Positions 18,148 to 26,812 are shown, numbered from the stretch's first letter. The stretch is DNA of 64,000 nucleotides from Blastocatellia bacterium (GCA_003168335.1 PMSM01000010.1:458001-522000), one strand, 5' to 3'. The notes: generated from the sequence alone by a model not told the origin. Made by a program: numbers and translations.

Positions 18148-19128
18148 ATGCCGCGACCTATCGAGGGCCAAGTGGAAGCCTATAACTTTTTCATCAATAA
18201 AGAGGGGCACCTCCGCAGCGGGTGGCGGCTGGCGATTTTCGTCGTCGCCTTCATGGTCTGCACTCAGTTAAGCCAGGCACTTTTGTTTTGGGGCTTGGCA
18301 GCGGCGCTTCACCGCAGTGCGCTCGATCTGGCGAACAGCAACTGGGGCTTTGTCGCCGGGCATGGATCGATTCTGTCTTCCGCGGCGCTGGTAGGTTGGG
18401 CGTGCGGGGCTTTGCTCGAAGAGTTGCCCTTTCGCGCGTTGGGATGTACTCCGCATCGCGGCTGGCTCAAGAACCTCGGGCTCGGATCAATGCTGGGCGC
18501 CGCGACACTTTTCCTCGCGGCCATTTTGGCGACGGCAACTCGCGGCATTCATTTCCGTTTCGATCCCGCCGGCGCGGGCCCAATCGGCGAGACATTAGCA
18601 TTGTCGGCTCTGGTCTTTGTGTTCGCGGCGGCGGCTGAAGAAATGCTTTTCCGCGGCTATCCGTTGCAGACGTTGACGCGCGCGAATCTCGCCTGGCTCG
18701 GCGTCCTGCTGACATCGGTTCCATTCGCCGCGGTCCATCTGAACAATCCGCACGCCGTTCCCGGCTTCACGTTTGTGAACACAGCGTTGGCTGGTGTTTG
18801 GCTGGCCGTCGCGTACCTGAGGACGCGAAGTTTGTGGTTGCCGCTGGCCCTGCATTGGTCCTGGAATTGGGCCCAGGCATCTCTGCTCGGTCTGCCGGTC
18901 AGCGGCATCGAGCGAATTGCGCCAGCGCCTTTGTTGCAAGCGATGAACGCGGGGCCCGACTGGTTGACCGGTGGCGCATACGGGATCGAAGGAGGCGCAG
19001 CCTGCACCGCGGCGCTGCTGATCTCGACTTTGGTCATTTGGCGCACGAAACTATTCGCGCGGGCTGACGTAACAGGCGGGCAAGCGCGGAGCAAAGTCAT
19101 GCCTGCGGCGAACGAAGGCCGATCCTGA
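18148..19128 (+). CDS. CPBP family intramembrane metalloprotease (CAAX protease-like)
   Basis: 326 residues with about eight hydrophobic segments. The three family motifs are present: EEMLFRGYPLQTL near residue 163 (Glu pair and Arg), FAAVHLNNP near 197 (metal-binding His), and LALHWSWNW near 236 (second His). The family cleaves prenylated or other membrane substrates in eukaryotes, and in bacteria is tied to bacteriocin immunity and protein processing; the substrate here is unknown. The N-terminus carries a short sequence NFFINKEGHLRSGWR before the first membrane span, common in acidobacterial members. The start ATG has no strong ribosome site. Confidence 0.85.
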   Translation: MPRPIEGQVEAYNFFINKEGHLRSGWRLAIFVVAFMVCTQLSQALLFWGLAAALHRSALDLANSNWGFVAGHGSILSSAALVGWACGALLEELPFRALGCTPHRGWLKNLGLGSMLGAATLFLAAILATATRGIHFRFDPAGAGPIGETLALSALVFVFAAAAEEMLFRGYPLQTLTRANLAWLGVLLTSVPFAAVHLNNPHAVPGFTFVNTALAGVWLAVAYLRTRSLWLPLALHWSWNWAQASLLGLPVSGIERIAPAPLLQAMNAGPDWLTGGAYGIEGGAACTAALLISTLVIWRTKLFARADVTGGQARSKVMPAANEGRS

Positions 19129-19253
19129 CGCCAAGCCCAGTCCCGAAAAGCTGCGCGAACCAATTGCCGCCGAGGCGTTGGCTGTTAACACTCTCTCCAC
19201 GATTCCCGTCTTAGCCATGTCAGACAAAGGCAAAGTCCGACAAATTTCAGTTT

Positions 19254-19340
19254 CCCCTCTCCCGGCTGGGAGAGGGGTTAGGGGAGAGGGCCTGACGCAT
19301 ACAAGCCCCCACCCCAACCCTCCCCCAGCGGGGGAGGGAG
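19254..19340. repeat. Pair of C/G-rich palindromes (CTCTCCC repeat)
   Basis: CCCCTCTCCCGGCTGGGAGAGGGG-like palindrome at 19254-19277 and a second, CCCTCCCCCAGCGGGGGAGGG-like, at 19318-19338, joined by a G-rich then C-rich stretch. This is a common dispersed intergenic element in many GC-rich genomes. It lies upstream of the sigma factor gene and explains why the open frame reaching to 19178 should not be read as coding. Confidence 0.65.
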
Positions 19341-19405
19341 ATTGCAGACCAAACAGACCAAAGTCTAGCGGACATCAAACCGGGAATTTCACCAGAGGCG
19401 CAGAG

Positions 19406-19996
19406 ATGTTAGAGGCTGAATCAACCGCAGACATGCTGTTCATGACTCAACCATTCAGCGCGCCTGAAGCAATAGAGCAACCGCTCGAAGTAACGTTGGT
19501 TAAGGCGGTGCTGAGCGGCGAGCGCGATCGATTCGCGCGGTTGTACGAAATGTACGCGCCGCTGGTCCACGGAATCCTGCTGGCGCGAGTGCCCCGTGGT
19601 GAGGTCGATGATCTGGTGCAGGACATCTTTCTGCTCGCGCTAAGAAAGCTGCACACACTGCGCGACGCCGCGGCCTTTGGTCCCTGGATCGCAATGATTG
19701 CGCGCAACCGCGCGATGGATTTCTATCGCAGCTCGCGCGAAACCGTCGAAGTCACCGAACAGATGGCGATCGAGCGACCACCAAACAGGACCGCCAGAGA
19801 AACTCTGGATTTGATTTGCAGATTGCCGGAAGCGTATCGCGAAACGCTGGTTTTGAGATTCGTCGAAGGAATGACCGGACCGGAGATCGCCGCGCGCACC
19901 GGACTGACCCCGGCGTCAGTGAGAGTCAACCTGCACCGCGGCATGAAATTGTTGCGCGAAAAGATCGGGGCCAGTCCCAGAGAACGTACCGTTTAG
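19406..19996 (+). CDS. ECF-type RNA polymerase sigma factor
   Basis: 196 residues from the ATG at 19406, which has AGAGG six bases upstream; the frame upstream passes through a non-coding repeat. Region 2 is clear (RFARLYEMYAPLVHGILL, then DDLVQDIFLLALRKL and WIAMIARNRAMDFYR). Region 4 follows (LPEAYRETLVLRFVEGMTGPEIAARTGLTPASVRVNLHRGMKLLRE). It should direct RNA polymerase to a regulon including its own operon. The next gene encodes a membrane protein in the anti-sigma position, then two DUF4252 proteins and a VWA protein. A hairpin between this gene and the next could adjust expression within the operon. Confidence 0.92.
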   Translation: MLEAESTADMLFMTQPFSAPEAIEQPLEVTLVKAVLSGERDRFARLYEMYAPLVHGILLARVPRGEVDDLVQDIFLLALRKLHTLRDAAAFGPWIAMIARNRAMDFYRSSRETVEVTEQMAIERPPNRTARETLDLICRLPEAYRETLVLRFVEGMTGPEIAARTGLTPASVRVNLHRGMKLLREKIGASPRERTV

Positions 19997-20044
19997 AGGC
20001 GGGCTACTGCCCGCCTATGCGGACGGGACGTCCGCGCTCCCAGC
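19997..20044. repeat. Hairpin plus half-copy of the GCTGGGAGCGCGGACG element
   Basis: Directly after the sigma factor stop codon comes a perfect palindrome AGGCGGGC-TACT-GCCCGCCT (19997-20016). It is followed at 20018-20044 by one end of the MITE-like family, GCGGACGGGACGTCCGC then GCTCCCAGC. The element ends right next to the ribosome site of the next gene. There is no T-run, so it is unlikely to be a simple terminator. Confidence 0.6.
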
Positions 20045-20059
20045 GAGGAGATGGAAACT

Positions 20060-20635
20060 ATGGAAGACAATTATCTTTGGGATCGTTCAGGTGAGCCGGA
20101 TCCTGCGGTTCAAAAGCTCGAAGAGATTCTCGGCACGCTGCGATATCAACCGCAGGCACTGGAGATTCCGCGGCACATCCAGGCCGGACGGAGCAGTTTC
20201 GCTCCCGCACTGGCGATTGCCGCGGCGCTGGCTTTGTTCGCGGTCCTTCTGGGTCTGTGGTTTGGTTTCCATCGCCGTCAAACCACGCCGGCTCTGGCAG
20301 CAAAGCATGATTCGCAAATCGATCGGCAAGTAAAAGCTCCACCGCCTCCGCCGCAGCCAGGTCCCGGCAACGAGCCTGCGACGGTTCAGAACCCGAAGCC
20401 CACGGTCGTTGAAAAGCGTAGCGCGGTGCCGCGCAATCTTCTGGCTGCCCGCGACCAGAGCCGCACCCCTCGCACGGAAATTCGCGAGCCTGGGTTAACG
20501 TCACAGGAACTAGCTGAGAAGGAACAGGTGCTGGTAGCGCTGCGTCTGGTCAGCGCCAAGCTCAACCTCGCGCAGCGAAAGACGCAGGGCGGCCCTCAGC
20601 TCAACACAATTCGCAATCAACATAAGATGGGATGA
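20060..20635 (+). CDS. Single-span membrane protein in anti-sigma position
   Basis: About 191 residues. Two ATGs compete: the first (20051) abuts GAGGAG with no spacing, while 20060 sits 9 bases from it and begins MEDNYLWDRSGEPDPAVQKLEE, a motif typical of acidobacterial sigma-linked membrane proteins. A cytoplasmic N-terminus (about 1-48) precedes one membrane span (FAPALAIAAALALFAVLLGLW), then a proline-rich linker (PPPPPQPGPG) and a helical C-terminal part. No zinc-finger HxxxCxxC is visible, so it is not a classic ZAS anti-sigma factor. Position after the sigma gene suggests, but does not prove, that it controls that sigma factor. Confidence 0.75.
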   Translation: MEDNYLWDRSGEPDPAVQKLEEILGTLRYQPQALEIPRHIQAGRSSFAPALAIAAALALFAVLLGLWFGFHRRQTTPALAAKHDSQIDRQVKAPPPPPQPGPGNEPATVQNPKPTVVEKRSAVPRNLLAARDQSRTPRTEIREPGLTSQELAEKEQVLVALRLVSAKLNLAQRKTQGGPQLNTIRNQHKMG

Positions 20636-20642
20636 AAGAACT

Positions 20643-21215
20643 ATGAAACAACTCTTCCAAACTACCTGGAAACTTGCGCCGGTCTTAATGCTGCTGCTCG
20701 TCGGCAGCGCGATTGGGGCCAGGGCGCAGGGCGCTAAGTTGCAGATGGATCAGCTCGACTTTCTCGCCAACAAGGCGAGTGAAACCGTCGACGTCAAGCT
20801 CGACGAGCGGCTGATGCAAACGACCGCCAAGTTCTTCTCGGGCAAAGATTCCGACGACGCCGAGATCAAGGCAGTGCTCAAAGGCATAAAGGGGATCTAC
20901 GTCAAGAGCTTCACCTTCGAAAAGGAAGGCGAGTATTCGCAGGTCGAGGTCGACTCAGTGATGTCGCAGCTTCGCGGCAGCACCTGGAGCAAGATCCTAA
21001 CGGTGAAAAGCAGGAAGGACGGCGACAACGTCGAGGTCTATCTGAATATGACGGGCGATCAGATTGGCGGCCTGGCCGTGCTCAGCATCGAGCCGAAAGA
21101 ATTCACCATCGTAAACATCGTCGGACCAATCGACCTGGAGAAACTCACCAAGCTGGAAGGTCAGTTCGGCGTGCCGGATCTCGGCATCGAGAAGGACAAG
21201 ACCAAGAAGCAATAG
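20643..21215 (+). CDS. DUF4252 domain-containing exported protein, paralog 1
   Basis: 190 residues with a signal peptide (LAPVLMLLLVGSAIGARAQG) and a DUF4252-like body: an N-terminal helix (LDFLANKASETVDVKLDERLM), a middle with LKGIKGIYVKSFTFEKEGEY, and a C-terminal beta part ending in short Lys-rich sequence. DUF4252 proteins are small periplasmic or outer-membrane proteins often encoded beside ECF sigma factors; function is unknown. It begins 7 bases after the membrane partner gene and 9 bases before the second DUF4252 gene, so all are in one operon. Confidence 0.85.
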   Translation: MKQLFQTTWKLAPVLMLLLVGSAIGARAQGAKLQMDQLDFLANKASETVDVKLDERLMQTTAKFFSGKDSDDAEIKAVLKGIKGIYVKSFTFEKEGEYSQVEVDSVMSQLRGSTWSKILTVKSRKDGDNVEVYLNMTGDQIGGLAVLSIEPKEFTIVNIVGPIDLEKLTKLEGQFGVPDLGIEKDKTKKQ

Positions 21216-21224
21216 GCAGCCGCG

Positions 21225-21776
21225 ATGAAGACAAAGATCAAAATCGCCGGATTAGTCATGGCGTTAGTAATCATCGCCGGGCCGTTCCGCGTGCGGGCAA
21301 GCGGCGATGGCTTTAATGATGTCGTGAAGATGATCGAGCAGTTCTATCACGTCAAGCACCAGAGCATCCCGTTGCTGGCGCGGGCCGGGATGAAAGCCGT
21401 GAGCACTGCGGCGCGAATCAAAGGCGGTGACTACAAGCGTCTGGCTGAAGCCGGCAGCGTGCGGGTAGCGTTCTTTGAAGATCAAAACTTTGATTCGCGT
21501 GGCCAGATCTCCACCTTCAAAACATCAATGCGGACGACGCTCGAGGGAGACTGGTCACCATTGGTACAGACGCTGGCGCCGAAAAACGAAGAGCAGACAT
21601 ACCTTTTCATTCGCGATGCCGGCGCCAAGTTTCATGTCCTGGTGGTTACCATCGAACGCCGCGAAGCCACCGTCGTTCAGGCCACGGTATCGCCGGAAGT
21701 GCTGGCTCAGCTAATGAAAGATCCGAACGAAATGGGCAAGACCCTTACGGAAGATGCAACTATTAACGACAACTAA
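21225..21776 (+). CDS. DUF4252-like exported protein, paralog 2
   Basis: 183 residues, signal peptide (IAGLVMALVIIAGPFRVRAS). The body follows the same plan as the preceding gene (FNDVVKMIEQFYHVKHQSIPLLARAGMKAVSTAARI, then a charged middle and a beta-rich end) but is clearly diverged, so the two are old paralogs or a functional pair. The first half carries His/Lys-rich residues absent from paralog 1. It is followed 54 bases later by the VWA gene. Confidence 0.75.
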   Translation: MKTKIKIAGLVMALVIIAGPFRVRASGDGFNDVVKMIEQFYHVKHQSIPLLARAGMKAVSTAARIKGGDYKRLAEAGSVRVAFFEDQNFDSRGQISTFKTSMRTTLEGDWSPLVQTLAPKNEEQTYLFIRDAGAKFHVLVVTIERREATVVQATVSPEVLAQLMKDPNEMGKTLTEDATINDN

Positions 21777-21830
21777 CGCTGTGTCAGAAGCCCGACCGCG
21801 AGGGAGGGCTCAGCAACAGGAGCGATCAAA

Positions 21831-23228
21831 ATGAACACATCAAACGAATCTCACGCAAAGGCACAAAGCCGCAAAGTTAGTTTCATCAAACTCTCTCTCC
21901 GTCTCTTCGGGCGCTGTGGCCTCGGCGCGGTTGTCTTTCTAACTCTGTTCATCGTCCCCGCGGCCTCGGCCCAGGAAGCCGCCGAAACCATTCGGGTGCG
22001 CACGCGAGTCGTCTTTATGGACGCGCTGGTCAAAGACAAGCAGACCGGAATTGCGATCTCTGATCTCAAGCCGGAGAATTTCGAGGTGTTTGACGACGGC
22101 CAGCTGCGCGCCATCTCTTACTTTACGCGCGAAGGTCAGGCCCGCAAGCCTCTCGCTATTGTCATGATCCTGGACCTGCGCGATGACGGCGCCGGGCGCT
22201 TTCTGAAACGCGAAGAAGTTCGTAAAGCGATCGTCGAAGAATTAGCCAAACTCCCGCCGGGAGATGAAGTGGCAATCCTGGCGATCAATTTGAACAGCGT
22301 CGATGACAAGACCGCCGCGATCAGAAATGGGAAAGCCATGTGGCTTACCGAATTTACCCGCGATCCAGCCCAGTTTGAGGCCGCTTTGGCCCGCATTCCG
22401 GCATTGGTCGCCCCCGCGCCGGAGACGGGCGAGACTGATGCGTCTAAACACGATCAGAAAAATCCTGCCAGAGAGGGCAGCGCCAGCGTGATGGTGAACT
22501 CTGACGCGGACAAAAACGCGACGAAAGATTCTTCTGAAGCAAAGTCAAAAGACAACGACGTTCTTGAAACTGAGACGATTAAGGGAAAGAACGGAGCTGT
22601 CATAACTCGCACGATCAGGAAAGATGGATCGGTTAACGTCAAACGCGTGAGCAAAGACGGCAAGGTCGCGATTCAGTTAGACAATATTTATGACATGGCC
22701 GGGGCGACCCGCGACGCGACCCACCTGGCTGATGAAAAGCGTCCCAACTCTCAAGCCGCCATCATCTGGTTGTCAGACGGCATCGCGCCAATCTTTTACG
22801 AGGACCGGGACGCCACGGAACAAATTCTGCTCCGGCAAAACGCGATCTTTAACACGCTGACAGTGGACATGCGAACGCTTTACAAGTTTCTCCTGCCTTT
22901 CGGTCAGCCGCTCATCGGATGGACCGGCCTAAGCCTGGCCGGAAGTGCGAAGCGTCTGGCCCAACAAAGCGGCGGTGAAGCCGTCCACGTCGGCCGCGTC
23001 AGCGACTATGGCTCGGGTCTCGCAAAGATTATCGGCAATCTTACCGCGCGGTACAGTCTGGGCTTTGCGCTCGGTGAACAGGAAAAAGACGACGGGCGCA
23101 TGCACGAACTCGGCGTGCGGGTGAAAGCGCTCGACGCCAAGGGTAAACAGCGAAAGCTGGACGTAAGTTCGCGCCGCGGCTACTACCTGCCGAAGGGCGA
23201 CGCGGACCAGGCAGCAGCCAACAAGTAG
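21831..23228 (+). CDS. VWFA-related acidobacterial exported protein
   Basis: 465 residues. A long N-region precedes the hydrophobic core of the signal peptide (LGAVVFLTLFIVPAASAQ). The VWA domain begins with FMDALVKDKQTGIAISDLKPENFEVFDDGQ and AIVMILDLRDDGAG, the pattern of the TIGR03436 family that is expanded in Acidobacteria; the usual DxSxS metal site reads DLRDD, so metal binding may differ. Residues about 200-285 form a charged, low-complexity insertion. The C-terminal part is conserved (YSLGFALGE, RKLDVSSRRGYY). It is likely a cell-surface or periplasmic protein, and the last gene of the sigma operon. RBS GGAG lies upstream of the ATG. Confidence 0.88.
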   Translation: MNTSNESHAKAQSRKVSFIKLSLRLFGRCGLGAVVFLTLFIVPAASAQEAAETIRVRTRVVFMDALVKDKQTGIAISDLKPENFEVFDDGQLRAISYFTREGQARKPLAIVMILDLRDDGAGRFLKREEVRKAIVEELAKLPPGDEVAILAINLNSVDDKTAAIRNGKAMWLTEFTRDPAQFEAALARIPALVAPAPETGETDASKHDQKNPAREGSASVMVNSDADKNATKDSSEAKSKDNDVLETETIKGKNGAVITRTIRKDGSVNVKRVSKDGKVAIQLDNIYDMAGATRDATHLADEKRPNSQAAIIWLSDGIAPIFYEDRDATEQILLRQNAIFNTLTVDMRTLYKFLLPFGQPLIGWTGLSLAGSAKRLAQQSGGEAVHVGRVSDYGSGLAKIIGNLTARYSLGFALGEQEKDDGRMHELGVRVKALDAKGKQRKLDVSSRRGYYLPKGDADQAAANK

Positions 23229-23325
23229 CGCCCGCCCCATCAAAAAAGTAGAATGAAGCTTCGTTAGCGGCCAGGTGACTTTGCGCGTCAGGCAATCGTG
23301 CCAGACGCGTTGGTCACGAATCGTT

Positions 23326-23703
23326 ATGAAGCTTTTCACCATCGAAGAAGCCAATTCCCTGCTACCCAGCGTGCGGCCAATCGTAAAGTCGATTCAGAGG
23401 TCGCATCGCCGTCTCATCTCATTTCAAACGACAGCGAAGCACGCCGCCGCGGGCGCCGAGCGTGGCGGCGGAGGCATGGCGCGGGGACCGCAGTACGCGC
23501 GTCTTCTGGTTGACTTGTCTCTGGGGGCCGGTCAATTGGAAAGCCTGGGCGTGCAACTGAAAGACTACTCGCAGGGACTAATTGATTTTCCCTCGATGCG
23601 CGATGGCCGCGTTGTCCTGCTCTGTTGGCGGGCCGACGAAGGTGATCAGCTCGAATGGTGGCACGACCTCGAAGCTGGATTCGGCGGCCGGCAGCCTCTC
23701 TAG
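23326..23703 (+). CDS. DUF2203 family protein
   Basis: 125 residues from the ATG at 23326; the frame opens at 23275, but MKLFTIEEANSLLPSVRPIV is the family N-terminus. DUF2203 signatures are seen: SLLPSVRPIV, the central GLIDFPSMRDGRVVLLCWR, and DEGDQLEWWHDLEAGFGGR. The middle contains a glycine-rich loop (AERGGGGMARG) that is less usual. Function of the family is unknown. The gene is monocistronic, about 100 bases after the VWA gene. Confidence 0.85.
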   Translation: MKLFTIEEANSLLPSVRPIVKSIQRSHRRLISFQTTAKHAAAGAERGGGGMARGPQYARLLVDLSLGAGQLESLGVQLKDYSQGLIDFPSMRDGRVVLLCWRADEGDQLEWWHDLEAGFGGRQPL

Positions 23704-23708
23704 CGCCT

Positions 23709-23819
23709 CAGACTTTAGTCTGTGACACATGCAACTCCAACGCCGACCGCCCTCTATGCCACCAAAGCCAACCTCAAGCCCTGCTATATTTTCTCGTTGA
23801 CGACTTAAAGTAAAGTCTG
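23709..23819. repeat. Inverted repeat CAGACTTTA ... TAAAGTCTG
   Basis: CAGACTTTA at 23709-23717 and its exact complement at 23811-23819 bracket about 93 bases downstream of the DUF2203 gene. The left arm is itself part of a small palindrome (CAGACT-TT-AGTCTG). It looks like a small dispersed non-coding element. Confidence 0.45.
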
Positions 23820-23981
23820 ATACCATCTGGCTCGACTAATGAAGCGGGCTGGGGCTAGCTTGGATCGTTGCCCGTGCCCTGGTTTGATTTGCTGAGCTGA
23901 CTGACGCCTTTGACGGATGCAAGCTGGCCACGTCGCTCATGATGAAAACTCAGATACTGCCCCGTATCTCTTTCACGATCC

Positions 23982-25019
23982 ATGATGCAAGAACCTCTAC
24001 CGAATTCGTCCATCAAAAAAGTCATGACCGACAGTAGACTCGTCGAAGGTCTTTGCGACGAACCACTGAATCCGGCCGGGCAAAAGCAGCAAAGCTCTAC
24101 CTTGATCGAATTTCCCGGCACGACGCGGCCGGTGCCGGAGTGGCGCAAGCAGTTGAGTCAGCGAGTCCGTGAGGTCCAGGAGCGCCGCGCGCGCGAAGCC
24201 TCCGAAGAGGCAACCGCAGCACAGGAAGCCGGCATGGTTTCGTGTGCGCTGCCGTCTGCTCAACTCGAGCTGGTTCCCGATCTTGCACAACCGGTGATGA
24301 ATCCGATCGTCTCAAAGGCGCTCGAACGCCTGGAGCGAGCGCGGCGCCCTGATCAAATCGTAACCGGATTCGCCGCTGCTGCTACTGCCCCGGCCTTCGA
24401 GCCGGTGGCCGACATCATTTCCGAACCGGAAGTTAGCGATCCCAAAACGGTCGAAACAAAACCAAAACTTACAGTCGTCGCTCCTTCAAAGCCGAAGACC
24501 GAACCGGCTGAACGCAAGCGAGTGCGGGTGATTTCCGATAAAGTTGAAGACGTCGCGTTGTCTTACCTCGAAACGTGTTTGTCGGTGCCGGCAATCGCTG
24601 CCGATCCCAGCCACGAGAGCGCCGGGTTTGGTCGTCGAACTATCGCCGGAAGTTTGGATCTCGCCTTAGTAGCGTTGCTGGCGGCGCCTTTTGCCGCGGC
24701 GATCGAATTTGCTGACGGTGACTGGTTTGACCCGCGCATAATTGGCCTGATGACCGGTATCACGCTAGTTTTGATGTTTGCTTATCTCACCGTTTCGATT
24801 GCGCTAACGGGACGAACCCTGGGGATGAAGATAGTCTCGCTGCGAACCATCGACACGCGGACGGGCTTGATTCCAACCGGCGGCCAGTCGATCAAGCGCG
24901 CGCTCGGTTACATCTTCGCCCTGGCCGTGCTTGGTCTGGGAATCCTCTACGCGTTTGTCGACCCCGATCGTCGCACTATCTATGATCGTTTTTCGAAGAC
25001 CATCGTGATTCACGATTAG
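23982..25019 (+). CDS. RDD family membrane protein with long cytoplasmic N-terminus
   Basis: 345 residues. The first 200 are hydrophilic and probably disordered (Glu/Ala/Pro-rich, QERRAREASEEATAAQEAG, then KPKTEPAERKRVRV). From about 215 an RDD domain begins: GFGRRTIAGSLDLALVALLAAPFA (with the Arg and Asp that name the family), a second span around LMTGITLVLMFAYLTVSIALTGRTLGMKI, and a third near RALGYIFALAVLGLGILYAF followed by DPDRRTIYDRFSKT. RDD proteins may act as transporters or ion antiporters; the role is unknown. It ends just before a good terminator at 25050-25084. Alternative later Met starts exist. Confidence 0.8.
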   Translation: MMQEPLPNSSIKKVMTDSRLVEGLCDEPLNPAGQKQQSSTLIEFPGTTRPVPEWRKQLSQRVREVQERRAREASEEATAAQEAGMVSCALPSAQLELVPDLAQPVMNPIVSKALERLERARRPDQIVTGFAAAATAPAFEPVADIISEPEVSDPKTVETKPKLTVVAPSKPKTEPAERKRVRVISDKVEDVALSYLETCLSVPAIAADPSHESAGFGRRTIAGSLDLALVALLAAPFAAAIEFADGDWFDPRIIGLMTGITLVLMFAYLTVSIALTGRTLGMKIVSLRTIDTRTGLIPTGGQSIKRALGYIFALAVLGLGILYAFVDPDRRTIYDRFSKTIVIHD

Positions 25020-25049
25020 GGCTGGGAGCGCGCAGAATCATTTGTTGAA

Positions 25050-25084
25050 AAGGCGAAGGCTACGGCTTTCGCCTTCTTGCTTTT
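25050..25084 (+). terminator. Rho-independent terminator after the RDD gene
   Basis: AAGGCGAAGGC-TACG-GCTTTCGCCTT stem-loop (one mismatch) followed by CTTGCTTTT. It starts 30 bases after the stop codon. The 10 bases before it (GCTGGGAGCG at 25021) match the end of the MITE-like family. Confidence 0.75.
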
Positions 25085-25124
25085 CGGGCCAGCATCCCGC
25101 TGCCCTTTGTGCTAATTTCGGCCG

Positions 25125-26594
25125 ATGGACGACCAAACAATCAAAGACGTGGTCGCGGAAATTGAGCCGCTGCTGGTAGGGCGCGCCCCGGGAAAAATCT
25201 TTCAACTCTCTGCCATGTCGCTGGTGATCGATTTTCGCCTGCGCGATCACGGCGACCTTTTCATCAGCGTCGAGCCGGCGCAGCCCAGAATGTATCTGAT
25301 CAAGCGACGGGTTCGCGATCTGGAAAAGCAAAGCATTCCGCTGACTCAATTCGCTCAGGGATTAAGGAAGGAGCTATCGGACACTACAGTCCGATCGATA
25401 AGCAAGGACCCTGATGACCGAATTGTCCGGTTTCACTTCTCCGGCACAGACGAATTAGGACAGGACCAGGAGCGCGAGATGATCGCTCAGTTGACCGGGC
25501 GCGCAGCGAACTTGTTTCTGATTGATCGGCAGGGCGTCATTACTAATCAAGCTCGCGCCGGGAAAGGTCCCGGTCAAAAGACAGGCGACGCGTATCAGAA
25601 ACCACCGGCGACCGGCGGACGACCAGCAACGGCAGATGGCGAGCTGCCCAAAACGATTCGCAGCGGGGCGTCGGCTTCCGCAGCCGCGGATGCTTACTTC
25701 ACTTCTCTGCTGGTTGAGCAGGCCTTCGCCAACCGGGCCGGCGCCGTGCGCGCCGAACTGCGCAAGAAGATCACGCACCAAAAGAAGCTCCTCAAACAAC
25801 TTGAACAAGACCTGGCAAGCCATGCTGGGGCCGATCATCACAAACACCTTGGCGATCTCTTGCTGGCAAATCTAAGTACTGCTAAACGAGAAGGACAGCG
25901 AGTTGTATTAGTCGATTATTTTGCGGATGATGCGCGCTCTGTTGAGATTGAAATTGACGAACAATCAACGCTTCCGGAAGAAGCCTCGCGCCGGTTTGCC
26001 CTGTACTCGCGTTCAAAGCGTGCGGTGAAACAAATAACGACTCGGCTCGAAACGGTCCGGGCCCAACTTGATGCACTGAACTCGCGATACGAGTCTCTGG
26101 AAAAGATCATCACCGAGCGTGACGAGGCGGCGCTGGACAAGTTTACCGCAGCGTCGGCACCGCGTGCTTTGTCAGTACCGCCTGCGTCAGCGGGCGGGTC
26201 AAGGCGAAAGCCTGAAAAAAAGATCCCCGGCACGCGTCGTTACATTTCGTCCGATGGTTTCGAAATTCTGGTGGGTCGCGCAGCGCGCGATAATGACTTT
26301 CTGACTTTCAAAGTGGCCAAGCCGAATGACCTCTGGCTGCACGCGGCTGACTATGGTGGATCGCACGTCGTCGTCCGCAACGCCACTCGCAAAGACGTTC
26401 CCCATCGCACCATCATCGAAGCAGCGCAACTCGCCGCTCAATTTTCGCAGGCGCGCAAAGATCCAAAGGTTGACGTGCATTACACCCAGCGCAAGTTCGT
26501 TTCCAAATCGAAAGGCGCCGCGCCCGGACTAGTGCGCCTGACCCGCTTCAAGAACATTATTGTCGAACCGAAGGAGGCCGCGGAACGCGCCTGA
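25125..26594 (+). CDS. rqcH: NFACT family protein, RqcH-like
   Basis: 489 residues. The N-terminal NFACT-N domain starts MDDQTIKDVVAEIEPLLVG and PGKIFQLS, followed by a region of helices with coiled coil (about 205-345: KKITHQKKLLKQLEQDLAS; ITTRLETVRAQLDALNSRYESLEKI). The C-terminal NFACT-R domain (DUF814) is clear: ILVGRAARDNDFLTFKVA, NDLWLHAADYGGSHVVVRN, VHYTQRKFVSK. RqcH binds stalled 50S-peptidyl-tRNA complexes and adds C-terminal alanine tails in ribosome quality control. The protein is about 80 residues shorter than the Bacillus one. Between domains is a Pro/Ala-rich insertion (KKTGDAYQKPPATGG-like, about 145-180). Confidence 0.88.
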   Translation: MDDQTIKDVVAEIEPLLVGRAPGKIFQLSAMSLVIDFRLRDHGDLFISVEPAQPRMYLIKRRVRDLEKQSIPLTQFAQGLRKELSDTTVRSISKDPDDRIVRFHFSGTDELGQDQEREMIAQLTGRAANLFLIDRQGVITNQARAGKGPGQKTGDAYQKPPATGGRPATADGELPKTIRSGASASAAADAYFTSLLVEQAFANRAGAVRAELRKKITHQKKLLKQLEQDLASHAGADHHKHLGDLLLANLSTAKREGQRVVLVDYFADDARSVEIEIDEQSTLPEEASRRFALYSRSKRAVKQITTRLETVRAQLDALNSRYESLEKIITERDEAALDKFTAASAPRALSVPPASAGGSRRKPEKKIPGTRRYISSDGFEILVGRAARDNDFLTFKVAKPNDLWLHAADYGGSHVVVRNATRKDVPHRTIIEAAQLAAQFSQARKDPKVDVHYTQRKFVSKSKGAAPGLVRLTRFKNIIVEPKEAAERA

Positions 26595-26628
26595 ATGAGC
26601 GTAAGCAGGACCGGGGAAGTAGCCCGTA

Positions 26629-26776
26629 TCAGGGTAATCCCAGCGGCAACTCAACCCGAAACGTCGTGCCCTTCCCCGGCTCGCTTTCAACTTCGATATT
26701 TCCGCCGTGCAGGTCGATGATTTGTCTGACGGTTGATAGACGCAAACCTGTGTTTTCGTGGTAAAGACGGGTTCGG
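26629..26776 (-). pseudogene. Broken second copy of a histidine-kinase 3' end
   Basis: Read on the minus strand this encodes [16 protein letters not shown], then [20 protein letters not shown], matching the ATPase-domain end of the intact kinase at 27584-29377 ([16 protein letters not shown] and so on). The DNA at 26642-26746 aligns with 27588-27692 with about nine mismatches by eye. Upstream, the codons for EPVFTTK are in a different frame, and about five bases are missing next to the G box, so it cannot be translated through. Beyond 26776 similarity is lost. It is a remnant of a duplicated kinase gene. Confidence 0.85.
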
Positions 26777-26812
26777 ACTTTAGATCGATCGCGGACACCA
26801 GGGCTCCGCGCG

